This document shows positions 34,643 to 43,456 of a stretch of 56,789 nucleotides of DNA, in pieces. The notes below the pieces were generated by a model, which ran no database searches, was not told the origin of the DNA, and saw only the letters and a list, made by a program, of their open reading frames with translations. The stretch's first letter is position 1. Each line of letters opens with the position of its first letter. Location: contig NZ_SACS01000003.1 of NCBI RefSeq assembly GCF_004005945.1, forward strand, positions 1-56,789. The letters are read 5' to 3'. The stretch is from Rheinheimera riviphila (GTDB lineage: Bacteria > Pseudomonadota > Gammaproteobacteria > Enterobacterales > Alteromonadaceae). The translations under genes were made by a program, and so were the position numbers.

Positions 34643-36964
34643 TTACATAAAGGTTTTTCGGAACTCGACACCAAACATCCGAGGCGTGCCGGCAATAAAA
34701 CTCGGGAAACCAAATGAACCGCCAGTGTTACCCGCATCAACAAGGTACTGCTTGTCAAACAAGTTACTGGCGAACAGAGTAACCGCCCAATCCTGAGCGG
34801 TATTTTCAAAGCCAAAACGTAAACCTGTCAGTTGAACCGCCGGTTGTGCGATATCAAAACCAGCGATCGGCGTGTTACTTTCTTCAAAAAAGATATCACT
34901 GCGGAAGGTGTAAAGTAATGAACTATTGATCCGATAGTTACTGCTTAATTCTTTCGAATATTGCAGACCCGTTCCGGCAGTATATTCTGGCTGTAACCGG
35001 AACCTGTTACCCGCCAACTCGCCATTACTGCTATCGTCATCAATTTTCGCGTCGATCCAGGCCAGATTGGTAAACCATTCCAGCTCGTCGGTTAAAGCCA
35101 ACTTGAGTTCAGCTTCCACCCCCATGTTTTTCGCATTACCTGCATTTTCAACGAAAAAGTTACCTGCGCTATCCTGACGGGTCACCTGGAAATTCTGGTA
35201 ATTCTGATAAAACATCGAGACCGCATAAATCAGCTGATAATCTTCAATGCTGCCTTTGACACCCACTTCATAGTTCAGAATGCTCTCTGCCGGAACTTCG
35301 GTCACTCTTGGGATCACCCCACTGCTACTATTTGCAGAACTAACGTCAATAACCTTTGATCGCCGTCCTTTAGAGATGGTCGCATAAAGATTCGCTTGCT
35401 CGTCCAATCGATAAAGAGCATTGAAACGAGGTAACCAGGCATCGTCAGTTCCCTCTGCACTAAAAATTCTACCAGCCGTTGAAGCGACGGGTAACAGTGG
35501 CACTCCTGCCAGTAATGAATTGGCAAAGTTTGATGCATAGCGGCTAGTTTTATCTTCGTCGACGTAACGTAATCCGGCAGTCAACTCAAGTTGTTCGTTT
35601 AGTGCAAAACTAACGTCTGCAAAAGCAGAATATGCAGAATTTTCACCGTAATTTTTAAATTCACCGCTATACGGGAGAAGCTGGGCCTTTCCGCCGGTTA
35701 ATACCGGGGTAAGTACGTTGACACTCCCGTTTGGATTGATGCATGGAACTTTAACGGGGAGCAGACCCATACAAGCCAAAAATACCGATTCTTCTGTACT
35801 AAACGGGACTCGTTGCGCCCCTTCTTCGTCGAAATAGCTCACACCAAAAAAGCTGTTCAGCTTATCTGAAGCATAATTTAATCGAAGCTCCTGACTGAAC
35901 TGCTCGCCTGTGGCATCTTCCGCAAACTCCAGGAACCATGCCTGGGTACCATCGGCATCAAATACTTCCAATGAATCAAAATCACGTTTCGCGGTGATAC
36001 TGTTAAGGCTCCAGGTGCTATTTAAATCCCAGCTAATCGACAGGTTTAAATCTTTAACCGTCCTTTCTACGCCAAGCTCTGCTTTACCAAATATTTGTGC
36101 TGCAAGTGGACTACCAGTTGCTTCCACAAAAGTGTATGGACTATTGTCGCCACCTGTTGGAGAGAATTTTCTGCTTTTAAATGAGGTACCGCTGTCATCA
36201 TTTTTTTCGTAGTTGTACACGAGATCAACGGTCAGGTTTTCCGTTGGAGTGAACCGTAACGAAGGCCGGATCCCTACCCTGTCCATACCGTTCATATCGC
36301 GTTGTCGTTGCGCAATATTCTTGATGTAACCGTCACGCTCCCGATATGTAAATGCCAGTCGACCTTGCAACTGCTGTTCACCGCCGGTCATATAACCCTG
36401 GACATTTTTAGAAGCGAAATTTCCAGCACCTACTGACAGGCCTGCCTCAAATTCTTGTTGCGGTTTTCGAGTTGTAACACTTAACGCGCCTACCGAAGCC
36501 GCGGTGCCAAACAGTGTTGCCTGTGGACCTTTGACGACTTCCACTCGTTCTATATCAAACAATTCAAAATACGAGCCACGCGAGCGGGAAATATCGCTGC
36601 CATTGTAATAAACCGAAACGCGGGGTGCGGCCTGTGCGGAACCACTGTCAGATGTAATACCGCGGATAACAAAACCCGGGTTGTTGGGACTTTGTTCCTG
36701 AATCACCAATCCTGGTGTAATTTCTGACAAAACATCCAGATCTTGAATACCCAGCTTTTCAAGCGTCTCACCGGAAAAAGCAGTAACCGTCACTGGAACA
36801 TCCTGGATCGCTTGAACGCGTTTTTGTGTAGTAACTTCGATGCGCTCTATGTCTTTTTCGGCATCATTTACTGGTGCCGCATGAACAGATGAGATCCCAA
36901 ACGACGCGAAAATAATCGCATCTAACATTTTAATTTTAAATTGTTTTTTTATCAGCTTTTGCAT
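34643..36964 (-). CDS. TonB-dependent outer-membrane receptor
   Basis: A 773-residue outer-membrane active transporter. It has a signal peptide ending near SVHAAP, a TonB-box-like IERIEVTTQKR, a plug with LSEITPGLVIQEQSPNN and FVIRGITSDSGSAQ, and a large barrel. The last residues are VEFRKTFM rather than the usual terminal aromatic residue. Ligand unknown; the VTTQKR start is typical of carbohydrate/aromatic-compound type receptors in marine and freshwater gammaproteobacteria. AGGA lies eight bases before the ATG. The upstream region has a PdhR/FadR-type operator and Pho-box-like repeats, so it may respond to carbon or phosphate supply. Confidence 0.88.
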   Translation of the reverse strand: MQKLIKKQFKIKMLDAIIFASFGISSVHAAPVNDAEKDIERIEVTTQKRVQAIQDVPVTVTAFSGETLEKLGIQDLDVLSEITPGLVIQEQSPNNPGFVIRGITSDSGSAQAAPRVSVYYNGSDISRSRGSYFELFDIERVEVVKGPQATLFGTAASVGALSVTTRKPQQEFEAGLSVGAGNFASKNVQGYMTGGEQQLQGRLAFTYRERDGYIKNIAQRQRDMNGMDRVGIRPSLRFTPTENLTVDLVYNYEKNDDSGTSFKSRKFSPTGGDNSPYTFVEATGSPLAAQIFGKAELGVERTVKDLNLSISWDLNSTWSLNSITAKRDFDSLEVFDADGTQAWFLEFAEDATGEQFSQELRLNYASDKLNSFFGVSYFDEEGAQRVPFSTEESVFLACMGLLPVKVPCINPNGSVNVLTPVLTGGKAQLLPYSGEFKNYGENSAYSAFADVSFALNEQLELTAGLRYVDEDKTSRYASNFANSLLAGVPLLPVASTAGRIFSAEGTDDAWLPRFNALYRLDEQANLYATISKGRRSKVIDVSSANSSSGVIPRVTEVPAESILNYEVGVKGSIEDYQLIYAVSMFYQNYQNFQVTRQDSAGNFFVENAGNAKNMGVEAELKLALTDELEWFTNLAWIDAKIDDDSSNGELAGNRFRLQPEYTAGTGLQYSKELSSNYRINSSLLYTFRSDIFFEESNTPIAGFDIAQPAVQLTGLRFGFENTAQDWAVTLFASNLFDKQYLVDAGNTGGSFGFPSFIAGTPRMFGVEFRKTFM

Positions 36965-37000
36965 TTTGATCGTCCTATTTAATCAGCTTGCGCTAAACTA

Positions 37001-37039
37001 ATGACTTCAAATGACAACTGCGGGTTAAACGGATGACAG
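37001..37039 (-). promoter_or_regulatory. Pho-box-like direct repeats upstream of TonB receptor
   Basis: On the minus strand CTGTCAT (37039-37033) and TTGTCAT (37017-37011) start 22 bases apart, two turns of the 11-base Pho-box period, and AAGTCAT follows at 37007-37001. The intervening unit is degenerate, so this is only a weak PhoB site. Confidence 0.35.
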
Positions 37040-37047
37040 ATTGGTTA

Positions 37048-37064
37048 AATTGGTAAGACCAGTT
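37048..37064. promoter_or_regulatory. PdhR/FadR-family operator upstream of TonB receptor
   Basis: AATTGGTAAGACCAGTT differs at one position from the PdhR operator AATTGGTAAGACCAATT of E. coli. A TGGT-N3-ACCA palindrome is typical for FadR-subfamily GntR repressors. It lies about 85 bases upstream of the receptor start and between the two divergent genes; which regulator binds is unknown. Confidence 0.6.
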
Positions 37065-37224
37065 GTAGCGGGAGGAATTTTACTCACAGTGCTGGCAGAC
37101 TCATTTTGCACATTCCTCCTATTTAACCGAGTCGGAAGGTTCAATAACGGTTAAGTCGGTTCGACGCATACTCGATTCAAATGAAACTTACCCTATAAGC
37201 GTTCACTATTGAGAGGAAGTTTTG

Positions 37225-38004
37225 GTGAAAGCTCTAAATGTTTTACCTGGTTTTTGGCTTTTGTTGTTTCTCGCCTGTTTGCCATTACAGGCTTCTACAA
37301 TCCGCGTTTGTGTTGAAGATTTTGATTATTATCCGCATTACGATTTTCATAAACTGCCCGGTCGTGGCTTTGCGGCAGAGCTGTTTGAAATGTTTAGCAA
37401 AAACACCGGCATTAAGTTGCAAATCATTCCGATGCCGGCAAAACGTTTGCATGATAACCCATTATGTCAGCTGATTTATCCCGACAACCCGTTATGGCAT
37501 ACCGCCCGTGGCACTACCCAAAAAGTATTTTTTAGCCTGCCACTTACAGAAATTATCGGATCTTCAGTTGTCCGCAAAGGCGAAGGACAACTAACCCTTT
37601 CTGAAATAAGATCTATTGCCATAGTACGTGGATTTACACCAGATCACCTGTTGTCAGTGCAATCTGAGCACCAATTTGAATTCGTCGAAACCAGCAACGC
37701 GACAGCGGCATTAATGATGCTGCTTAAACGACGAGTTGATGCGGCAGATGTGGAATGGCATGTCGCTCAGTACCAGCTTACACAAGCCGGTCAAAAAGAC
37801 GCTGTCGAAATAGGCCAGCTTTTGCCACTCTCCAGTGTTGGTTTCCATTTATCGAGTCAAAATCATGGAAATGTATTGCAAATATTTGACACGTTTTTAC
37901 GAGAGAATGCAGAACAAGTAAAGAATTTAAAAGACAAACTGAAATTGAAAACTATTGCAGAACTGAAACTTGAATTAATTCCGCCTGTAAAAAAGCCATT
38001 GTAG
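37225..38004 (+). CDS. Periplasmic substrate-binding protein (SBP_bac_3-like)
   Basis: A 259-residue exported protein with a signal peptide ending LPLQAS and a two-lobed binding fold starting RVCVEDFDYYPHYDFHKLPGRGFAAELFEMF. The central motif RVDAADVEWHVAQYQL is typical of lobe two of small polar/amino-acid binding proteins. GTG at 37225 has AGAGG eight bases upstream; TTG one codon earlier is possible but less favoured. It is divergent from the TonB receptor and has no permease partner, so it may act as a sensor or scavenger. Confidence 0.75.
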   Translation: MKALNVLPGFWLLLFLACLPLQASTIRVCVEDFDYYPHYDFHKLPGRGFAAELFEMFSKNTGIKLQIIPMPAKRLHDNPLCQLIYPDNPLWHTARGTTQKVFFSLPLTEIIGSSVVRKGEGQLTLSEIRSIAIVRGFTPDHLLSVQSEHQFEFVETSNATAALMMLLKRRVDAADVEWHVAQYQLTQAGQKDAVEIGQLLPLSSVGFHLSSQNHGNVLQIFDTFLRENAEQVKNLKDKLKLKTIAELKLELIPPVKKPL

Positions 38005-38572
38005 TCAACCAAGAACGAAATCCTTAGCCCTCAATGTACGATTTTTTACACATCAGCTGCGGCACTGCACAAAAAATTATTGAAACAGAGCAATTTCAGC
38101 GATAGCGTGGTATGCGATAAAAATTTACTCCAAGTGGCAGGTAAGAATTCAACTTACGGGCTAATGACTTCAAAAATAGCCTGCTTGTGTTCGCCGACAA
38201 TAAGGATCAGCCTGCTTGAAAAATTCTATACGCAGTGTGTGGCTTCTAAGAGTCATCATGACTATCACTGCGTCAGCAGTTTGGTGATTTTTGTCCCTTG
38301 GCTTGCAGCCTGCGCCTATATGGCACCACTCCCAGACACTGTTCAATTCGAGCATCGCGCGCTACCATAAAAATATCGATGCTGTAGTTAGCCTGTTTGT
38401 AAATACAAGCGGTGGAAACTCATGGATGGTTTCAGAAATCCTGTACAACCGAATTATTAGAATTGTGCGCAAGCAATCAGAGCCAAGTATTTCTGTTGCG
38501 CACCAGGACGCACCAAATTCTGCCTTGATACAACTCCATTCAGCGATAAATCCAACTATCTACGTCATGGAT
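38005..38572. other. Region without a supported gene, possible decayed sequence
   Basis: Short frames occur at 38080-38370 and 38291-38608 on the plus strand and 38170-38355 on the minus strand. None has a ribosome site plus recognisable sequence, and they overlap each other, so I treat them as chance or remnants. A sequence nearly equal to the tRNA-Val 3' end occurs here at 38501-38516. Confidence 0.5.
38501..38516 (+). repeat. Copy of tRNA-Val 3' end, possible attachment site
   Basis: CACCAGGACGCACCAA matches the tRNA-Val 3' end CACTAGGACGCACCAA (29610-29625) in 15 of 16 bases in the same direction. This is the pattern left when an element integrates in a tRNA gene. No integrase gene is found between the copies, so the element, if any, is incomplete, or the match is chance. 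Confidence 0.4.
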
Positions 38573-40030
38573 CTAAGTTTGACCCGCTGTATTTACCTGC
38601 GAGTGTAGTCTGGTTAATGCCATCGTGATTTCTGGTTCGGTGTAGGCTCCAAACCCAAAGCGAATTGAAGTGCAGCCTTGCTTGTCAACGCTAAAATGCG
38701 GCGCTGCTGCGAAATCCGCCAGTTGCAGCTGCTTGACACCAAACTCCAGCCAAAAAGCCAAACCACCAGCGGGAATAAAAAAACGGACGCTGTCACCAAA
38801 TAGTCGGTGGAGCTCATGAACACAATGATCACGACGATTTTTATAGATTTTTTTGCTTTTGCGGATATGGCGCTTTACTTCACCCGACGCTAGTAATTCG
38901 GCTAAAGCCAGTTCTGTTATGGTATTGCCTTGCCTGTCGATCATTAAAATTTGCTGTACTGCCTGGTCGATAATATCGGTATTGGCCACCAGATAACCGA
39001 CGCGCAGGCCCGGTGCAAATACTTTGGACAAAGAACCTATATGCAGGACCCGTTCGGAACCCGGCAAGCTGGCAAGTGGTGGTACCGGCCTGCTGTCAAA
39101 ATGAAACTCGTGATCATAATCATCTTCTATGATGTAAAAATTATGTCGGGATGATAGCTGCAGCAGCAGTAAACGCCGATCCATCGCCAGTGTGACAGTG
39201 GTTGGATAATGATGATGTGGCGTGGTGTAAATAGCGGCCACTTTTTTGCCTGCACTTAGCTGGTCTGCGATCAGTTGCTGCAAATGTGTCACATCCAGCC
39301 CCTGTTGATCCGTTTTACAGCGCAGTATGGTAAACCCGGCATCTGCAAAAGCAGCCAGTGCTGGCCCATACGTCAACTCTTCAAACACCATCACGCCATC
39401 GGCTGGTTTGAGCACCCGGGATGCCAGGTAAATGGCCATCTGACTGCCACGCACGGTACAAATCTGTGCTGCGGTGAGATGCAGGTAACGCTCCTGTGTC
39501 AACATTTGTTGCAAGGCATTTCGTAATTCTATTGTTCCTTGCGGGTCGCCATAACCCAGATACTGCTTACGACTGGCGGCAATCAGTGCCCTTCGGTAAG
39601 CCCGCGCCAGCAACTCGTACGGGATCAGGCGTGCATCCGGAATGCCATCATTGTCGGATTGATACCCTTTGTTTGCGATGGGTATTGGCGCAAGCAAAGT
39701 AGCATTAGAACTGTCAAACGTTGGCTTATCGGTCAGTAAATGTTGGTATTGCGCTGACAAGCGCTGCTCAGGTAACAGATCGGACACAAAAGTTCCCCGT
39801 TTTGCCTGTGTGACCAGCCAGCCCTGGGCAATTAATTCGTCATAAGCTATCTGCACGGTTTTACGGTTCAGCCCAAGCACAGTGGCTAATGATCGGGAAC
39901 CAGGCAACAGCGCACCGGTTTCCAGCCTGCCGGTTAAGATGTCTTCAATCAGCTTATTCACCAGCCGACTGTGAATAGTCTCACCGGCACTGTGCTCCAG
40001 CCATACCTGTGTTTGCCACGGACGTAACAT
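38573..40030 (-). CDS. MocR-type GntR/aminotransferase-like transcription regulator
   Basis: A 485-residue regulator with an N-terminal GntR winged helix (MLRPWQTQ start, then GALLPGSRSLATVLGLNRKTV) and a C-terminal class I aminotransferase-like domain that binds PLP; the lysine is in HIGSLSKVFAPGLRVGY and the aspartate of the cofactor site in IIEDDYDHEF. Such MocR regulators sense metabolites as PLP adducts. It is divergent from a class II aldolase/DapA-like operon and most likely controls it. CTGG repeats in the divergent region (40069, 40092, 40105) could be its site. Confidence 0.88.
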   Translation of the reverse strand: MLRPWQTQVWLEHSAGETIHSRLVNKLIEDILTGRLETGALLPGSRSLATVLGLNRKTVQIAYDELIAQGWLVTQAKRGTFVSDLLPEQRLSAQYQHLLTDKPTFDSSNATLLAPIPIANKGYQSDNDGIPDARLIPYELLARAYRRALIAASRKQYLGYGDPQGTIELRNALQQMLTQERYLHLTAAQICTVRGSQMAIYLASRVLKPADGVMVFEELTYGPALAAFADAGFTILRCKTDQQGLDVTHLQQLIADQLSAGKKVAAIYTTPHHHYPTTVTLAMDRRLLLLQLSSRHNFYIIEDDYDHEFHFDSRPVPPLASLPGSERVLHIGSLSKVFAPGLRVGYLVANTDIIDQAVQQILMIDRQGNTITELALAELLASGEVKRHIRKSKKIYKNRRDHCVHELHRLFGDSVRFFIPAGGLAFWLEFGVKQLQLADFAAAPHFSVDKQGCTSIRFGFGAYTEPEITMALTRLHSQVNTAGQT

Positions 40031-40067
40031 CTTTCCCCCCTACTCCAACCTTTGATCTTCACCAGTA

Positions 40068-40112
40068 GCTGGCCCATTACTCATTATAAAACTGGATGTT
40101 CTTGCTGGTCCA
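40068..40112. promoter_or_regulatory. CTGG direct repeats in MocR divergent promoter
   Basis: GCTGGCCCA (40068-40076), ACTGGA (40091-40096) and GCTGGTCCA (40104-40112) occur in one direction within 45 bases. Direct repeats in the divergent region are the usual sites of MocR regulators. Spacing is irregular, so this is tentative. Confidence 0.35.
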
Positions 40113-40170
40113 GAATCATCTTAATCTTGTTTGCAGTCAATCGACGTTGAGACTTAGGGGACCGATCACG

Positions 40171-40947
40171 ATGAAAACAGCACAGTTCGACAAGCAACAG
40201 CTAATGTCCGGAGCACAACAACAAATGGCGATGTTGCTGGACAACGATCCATTTAACGACCGGCAAAAACTGGCTCTAACCTGCCGGATTTTATACGACC
40301 ACGGCCATGATGCTGGTTTGGCCGGTCAAATCACCGCCCGCACTGCAACTGGTAATACCTTTATTACCCAACGTTTTGGCTTGGGTTTTGATGAAATTAC
40401 CGCGGATAACCTGATTGAAGTTAATCAGGATCTGGAGCCGGTTGATCAGCTGGCAATGCCAAATCCAGCCAATAGATTTCATACCTGGATTTACCAGCAA
40501 CACCCTGAAGTCAATTGCATTATTCACACCCATCCAACTCATATTGCAGCCCTTTCCATGCTCAGAGTGCCGCTGATAGTGGCACAAATGGACACCTGCA
40601 GTTTATTTGATGACTGTGCCTTTTTGGGTGAATGGCCCGGCGTCCCGGTCGGGAATGAAGAAGGCATCATTATTTCCAATGCGCTGGGCAACAAAAGAGC
40701 CATTTTGCTGGCCCATCACGGTCAGTTGGTGGTTGGAAAAACCATTGAAGAAGCCTGCAACCTGGCACTGATGATCGAGCGCGCTGCCCGTTTACAACTG
40801 CTGGCGATGGCCGCAGGTCAGATCCAACCGCTGCCTGTGGCTTTAGCACAAGAAGCTCACGACTGGTTGTCGACGACACGTCGCAGCAAAGTCAATTTTG
40901 CCTATTACGCCAGAAAAGCTTTGAAATCCCACCCTGACACTATCTAA
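40171..40947 (+). CDS. Class II aldolase/adducin family protein
   Basis: A 258-residue cytoplasmic protein of the class II aldolase family, zinc enzymes cleaving sugar or carboxylic acid phosphates or epimerising them. The zinc ligands appear in IIHTHPTHIAAL and later in ILLAHHGQLVVGKTIEEAC; the catalytic Glu region lies in the N-terminal HDAGLAGQITAR. The start at 40171 is preferred: AGGGG lies about nine bases upstream, while the longer frame runs through the divergent promoter. It is followed by a DapA-like gene 10 bases later, so both should act on successive steps. Confidence 0.85.
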   Translation: MKTAQFDKQQLMSGAQQQMAMLLDNDPFNDRQKLALTCRILYDHGHDAGLAGQITARTATGNTFITQRFGLGFDEITADNLIEVNQDLEPVDQLAMPNPANRFHTWIYQQHPEVNCIIHTHPTHIAALSMLRVPLIVAQMDTCSLFDDCAFLGEWPGVPVGNEEGIIISNALGNKRAILLAHHGQLVVGKTIEEACNLALMIERAARLQLLAMAAGQIQPLPVALAQEAHDWLSTTRRSKVNFAYYARKALKSHPDTI

Positions 40948-40957
40948 GGAGTTTACG

Positions 40958-41833
40958 ATGAAACTAACCGGCATTATTGCTTACCCAATCACCCCATTTA
41001 CCGCTGACGGCAGTCAACCTGATCTGGAGAAACTTGCCCAAAGTATCGAGTTATTGTTAAAAAGCGGCAGCGATGCAATCGCCCCTTTAGGCAGTACCGG
41101 TGAAAGTGCATATTTAAGTTTTGCCGAGTGGCAGCAAGTGGCGCAGCATTCAGTACAAGTTGTTGCCAAACGGGTGCCGGTGATCATCGGCATTTCTGAA
41201 TTGACCACAGAACAGGCTATCCAGAAAGCCCGTTTTGCCGAGCACATCGGAGCTGATGCGATTATGGTGATCCCGGTTTCCTACTGGAAACTGACCGACG
41301 CTGAAATCTTTGCTTATTACCAAGACATCGCCGCAGAAATATCCTTACCTATCATGATCTATAACAACCCGGCGACCAGCGGCGTGGATATGTCACCCGA
41401 GCTGATCGTCAAAATGTTCAGGGACATTCCTCAAATCACCATGGTGAAAGAAAGCACCGGTGATATTCAGCGGATGCACAAAATTTATCAGCTATCGGCG
41501 GGCGAACTGCCGTTTTACAACGGCAGTAATCCGTTGGCTTTAGCCGCTTTATGTGCCGGAGCTAGCGGTTGGTGCACCGCTGCACCGAATTTGTTGGGCG
41601 TGTTGCCAAAAGAGCTTTATAGCTTGGTCCAGACTGGCAACCTGAAGGCAGCAACAAGCAGCTTTTATAGCCAGTTGCCGCTGTTAAGTTTTATCGTGGC
41701 CGGTGGACTGCCAAAAACAATCAAAGCAGGTTTAGCAATCACAGGTTTTGAGGTGGGTCAGCCGCGCAAACCACTGACGGCTGCAAATGAAGCCGAACGG
41801 GCGACTTTAACCCGCTTATTAAATCAGTTCTGA
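40958..41833 (+). CDS. DapA/NanA-type aldolase family protein
   Basis: A 291-residue TIM-barrel of the dihydrodipicolinate synthase/N-acetylneuraminate lyase family. The motif LGSTGES near the start, IYNNPATSGV for the catalytic tyrosine and MVKESTGD for the Schiff-base lysine are present. Family members add or remove pyruvate from aldehydes or make 2-keto acid intermediates. Because it sits with a class II aldolase and a MocR regulator, it is more likely catabolic than the lysine-pathway DapA, which is usually encoded elsewhere. A perfect AAGGAG ribosome site lies six bases before the ATG, and a terminator follows. Confidence 0.85.
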   Translation: MKLTGIIAYPITPFTADGSQPDLEKLAQSIELLLKSGSDAIAPLGSTGESAYLSFAEWQQVAQHSVQVVAKRVPVIIGISELTTEQAIQKARFAEHIGADAIMVIPVSYWKLTDAEIFAYYQDIAAEISLPIMIYNNPATSGVDMSPELIVKMFRDIPQITMVKESTGDIQRMHKIYQLSAGELPFYNGSNPLALAALCAGASGWCTAAPNLLGVLPKELYSLVQTGNLKAATSSFYSQLPLLSFIVAGGLPKTIKAGLAITGFEVGQPRKPLTAANEAERATLTRLLNQF

Positions 41834-41844
41834 GTGTCGAGGTG

Positions 41845-41874
41845 CAGATCAGAGTTTTACTCTGATCTGTTTGT
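41845..41874 (+). terminator. Intrinsic terminator of the aldolase operon
   Basis: CAGATCAGAG (41845-41854) pairs perfectly with CTCTGATCTG (41860-41869) with loop TTTTA, followed by TTTGT. It starts 12 bases after the DapA-like stop. Confidence 0.85.
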
Positions 41875-41916
41875 AACGACGGGCCTGTTTTTAACGGCAG
41901 GTCTGTTTTGCGTCAA

Positions 41917-41993
41917 ATACCCAAAATCATTGAAGATTTGGGTAGGCGATGAGCGAAGGCAACAACCCCGGCTCTTCAAGGATCAGGGGTATA
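41917..41993 (+). repeat. Interspersed repeat, short copy
   Basis: A 77-base element with ends TACCCAAAATCATTGAAG and TCAAGGATCAGGGGTATA. It is the reverse-strand counterpart of 45297-45424 but lacks its central ~50-base hairpin. The DUF2252 stop codon and last few residues lie inside it. Confidence 0.85.
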
Positions 41994-43334
41994 TTCTAGA
42001 TTTAATAGTTGTCCCAGCAGCTCACAGTCGGTTTTTTGCTGCTCGGCGTAGTCGACACAAGCCTGTACTAATGCATCCGCGGCTTTCGGTAAGTACTTCA
42101 CCACCGCTTGCTCAAAACGGAATGAACGGCGGTCGCCTCTGCTGTGGCACAACGCCAGCGTGCGGCCACAAGCCTCAGCATACTCTGCCAGTTCTTCGCC
42201 CGGCGCTTTTGCCGCAAAACAGACATCTTCCGGATCCACATCGACATTGGCGTGATGCAGTGAGCGCACCAGATAATGGGCGCCATTCCAATAATGCTCA
42301 TCGAGCACCAGATCTGGACGACGTTGCATTAAACGTTGGCAGTCCACCGTTAAATGCGCGGCATTTAAACGGTTCACCGGGCTTAAATCCGGGAAAAAAT
42401 ACAACGGCGCCGAATCGCGTTGTTGCTTGGCTTCAATCAGATGACACTGCGCTAAATCGTCGTCCCCCCTAATTTCTTTAGGACCGACTAATAAATAATA
42501 ACGCTGCATATTTAAAGAACCGGTACCTGCGCCCTGACGGGTGACAATATCCAAAATATCGTCACTGACATAAGGCCGGAACGTAAACTCGACCTCTTGA
42601 TAAAGCTCTGGACTTAAGCGGCTGAATTTAACTGGATCTTGCTTAAACATCAGTGGCCGCGCTGATAAATCTGCGACTTTAGCCAAGGTGCTTTTACGTA
42701 AAAAATCTTCGCCTTTGGCCGAGCGTTTAATCGCTTTTTTCAGCACCGGCTTTAACACATGGTTTTTCGGAAAATCGTCCAGCACTGAATATCGAAGCTC
42801 TGGCTCGTCTAAAATCGCCTGACACTGCGCGGTGTAAGCGATTAAAAAGCTGCGCACTGCAGCAACTGCATCTTTTGCGCTGACCACTTCTAAGGTGTCC
42901 AGTGCTAATTCTGCTTCATTGGCGTAACGCTGCTGTTTTACACCCTGACAATAATCCGCAGCCAATAAAATACTGACGGCAAAACGGCTCCAGTCCCAGA
43001 CCGCATGGCCAACACAGGCGTCGTCAAAGTCATTGGGGGCAAAAATGACCCGATCACCGGACGAACCTTCTTCGGTAAAAAAACCAAAATTAGATAAGTG
43101 GCAATCGCCAATGACTGTCGTCAGCGGGATTTTGGTGGTTAACAGCTCCGGCAACTGCAGCACCGAGTTTTTGATATCGGCATAAAACAGCCCGGAACTT
43201 CCCCGTAAAAACCGAAATGGGTTCAACGCCATTTTCTGATGTTTGAGAAGCACAGGACCGACGCCAGGTTCTACGGCATCTGTGCGCTTAAATTCCTGCT
43301 GTATCTGTTCACGACGTAGTTGCGACTGCGACAT
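41976..43334 (-). CDS. DUF2252 family protein
   Basis: A 452-residue cytoplasmic protein of the DUF2252 family, which has a kinase-like fold and unknown function. The conserved blocks GDCHLSNFGFF and FDDACVGHAVWDWSR near residues 95-135, RQGAGTGSLNMQRYY around 265-280, and ALCHSRGDRRSFRFEQAV near the C-terminus fit the family. The last residues and the stop codon are provided by an interspersed repeat that ends inside the gene, so the original C-terminus may be altered. It is convergent with the aldolase operon and has no clear partner. Confidence 0.88.
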   Translation of the reverse strand: MSQSQLRREQIQQEFKRTDAVEPGVGPVLLKHQKMALNPFRFLRGSSGLFYADIKNSVLQLPELLTTKIPLTTVIGDCHLSNFGFFTEEGSSGDRVIFAPNDFDDACVGHAVWDWSRFAVSILLAADYCQGVKQQRYANEAELALDTLEVVSAKDAVAAVRSFLIAYTAQCQAILDEPELRYSVLDDFPKNHVLKPVLKKAIKRSAKGEDFLRKSTLAKVADLSARPLMFKQDPVKFSRLSPELYQEVEFTFRPYVSDDILDIVTRQGAGTGSLNMQRYYLLVGPKEIRGDDDLAQCHLIEAKQQRDSAPLYFFPDLSPVNRLNAAHLTVDCQRLMQRRPDLVLDEHYWNGAHYLVRSLHHANVDVDPEDVCFAAKAPGEELAEYAEACGRTLALCHSRGDRRSFRFEQAVVKYLPKAADALVQACVDYAEQQKTDCELLGQLLNLEYTPDP

Positions 43335-43456
43335 AAGATGCTCTTTTCACTTACTTTTCACTGAGAATTCTAGACTGAGATAGTACGCTACCTCGGCCTG
43401 AAGTCGAAAGCTGATCTGTGCTGTATTTGTAACAAATCGCAACTGGGGATGGGATG

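Noticed and set aside
38080..38608. Overlapping short frames on both strands
   Set aside because: No ribosome site, no recognisable motif, mutual overlap.
41834..42472. 212-residue plus-strand frame
   Set aside because: It covers the terminator, the repeat and the antisense of DUF2252; sequence is low-complexity and not protein-like.
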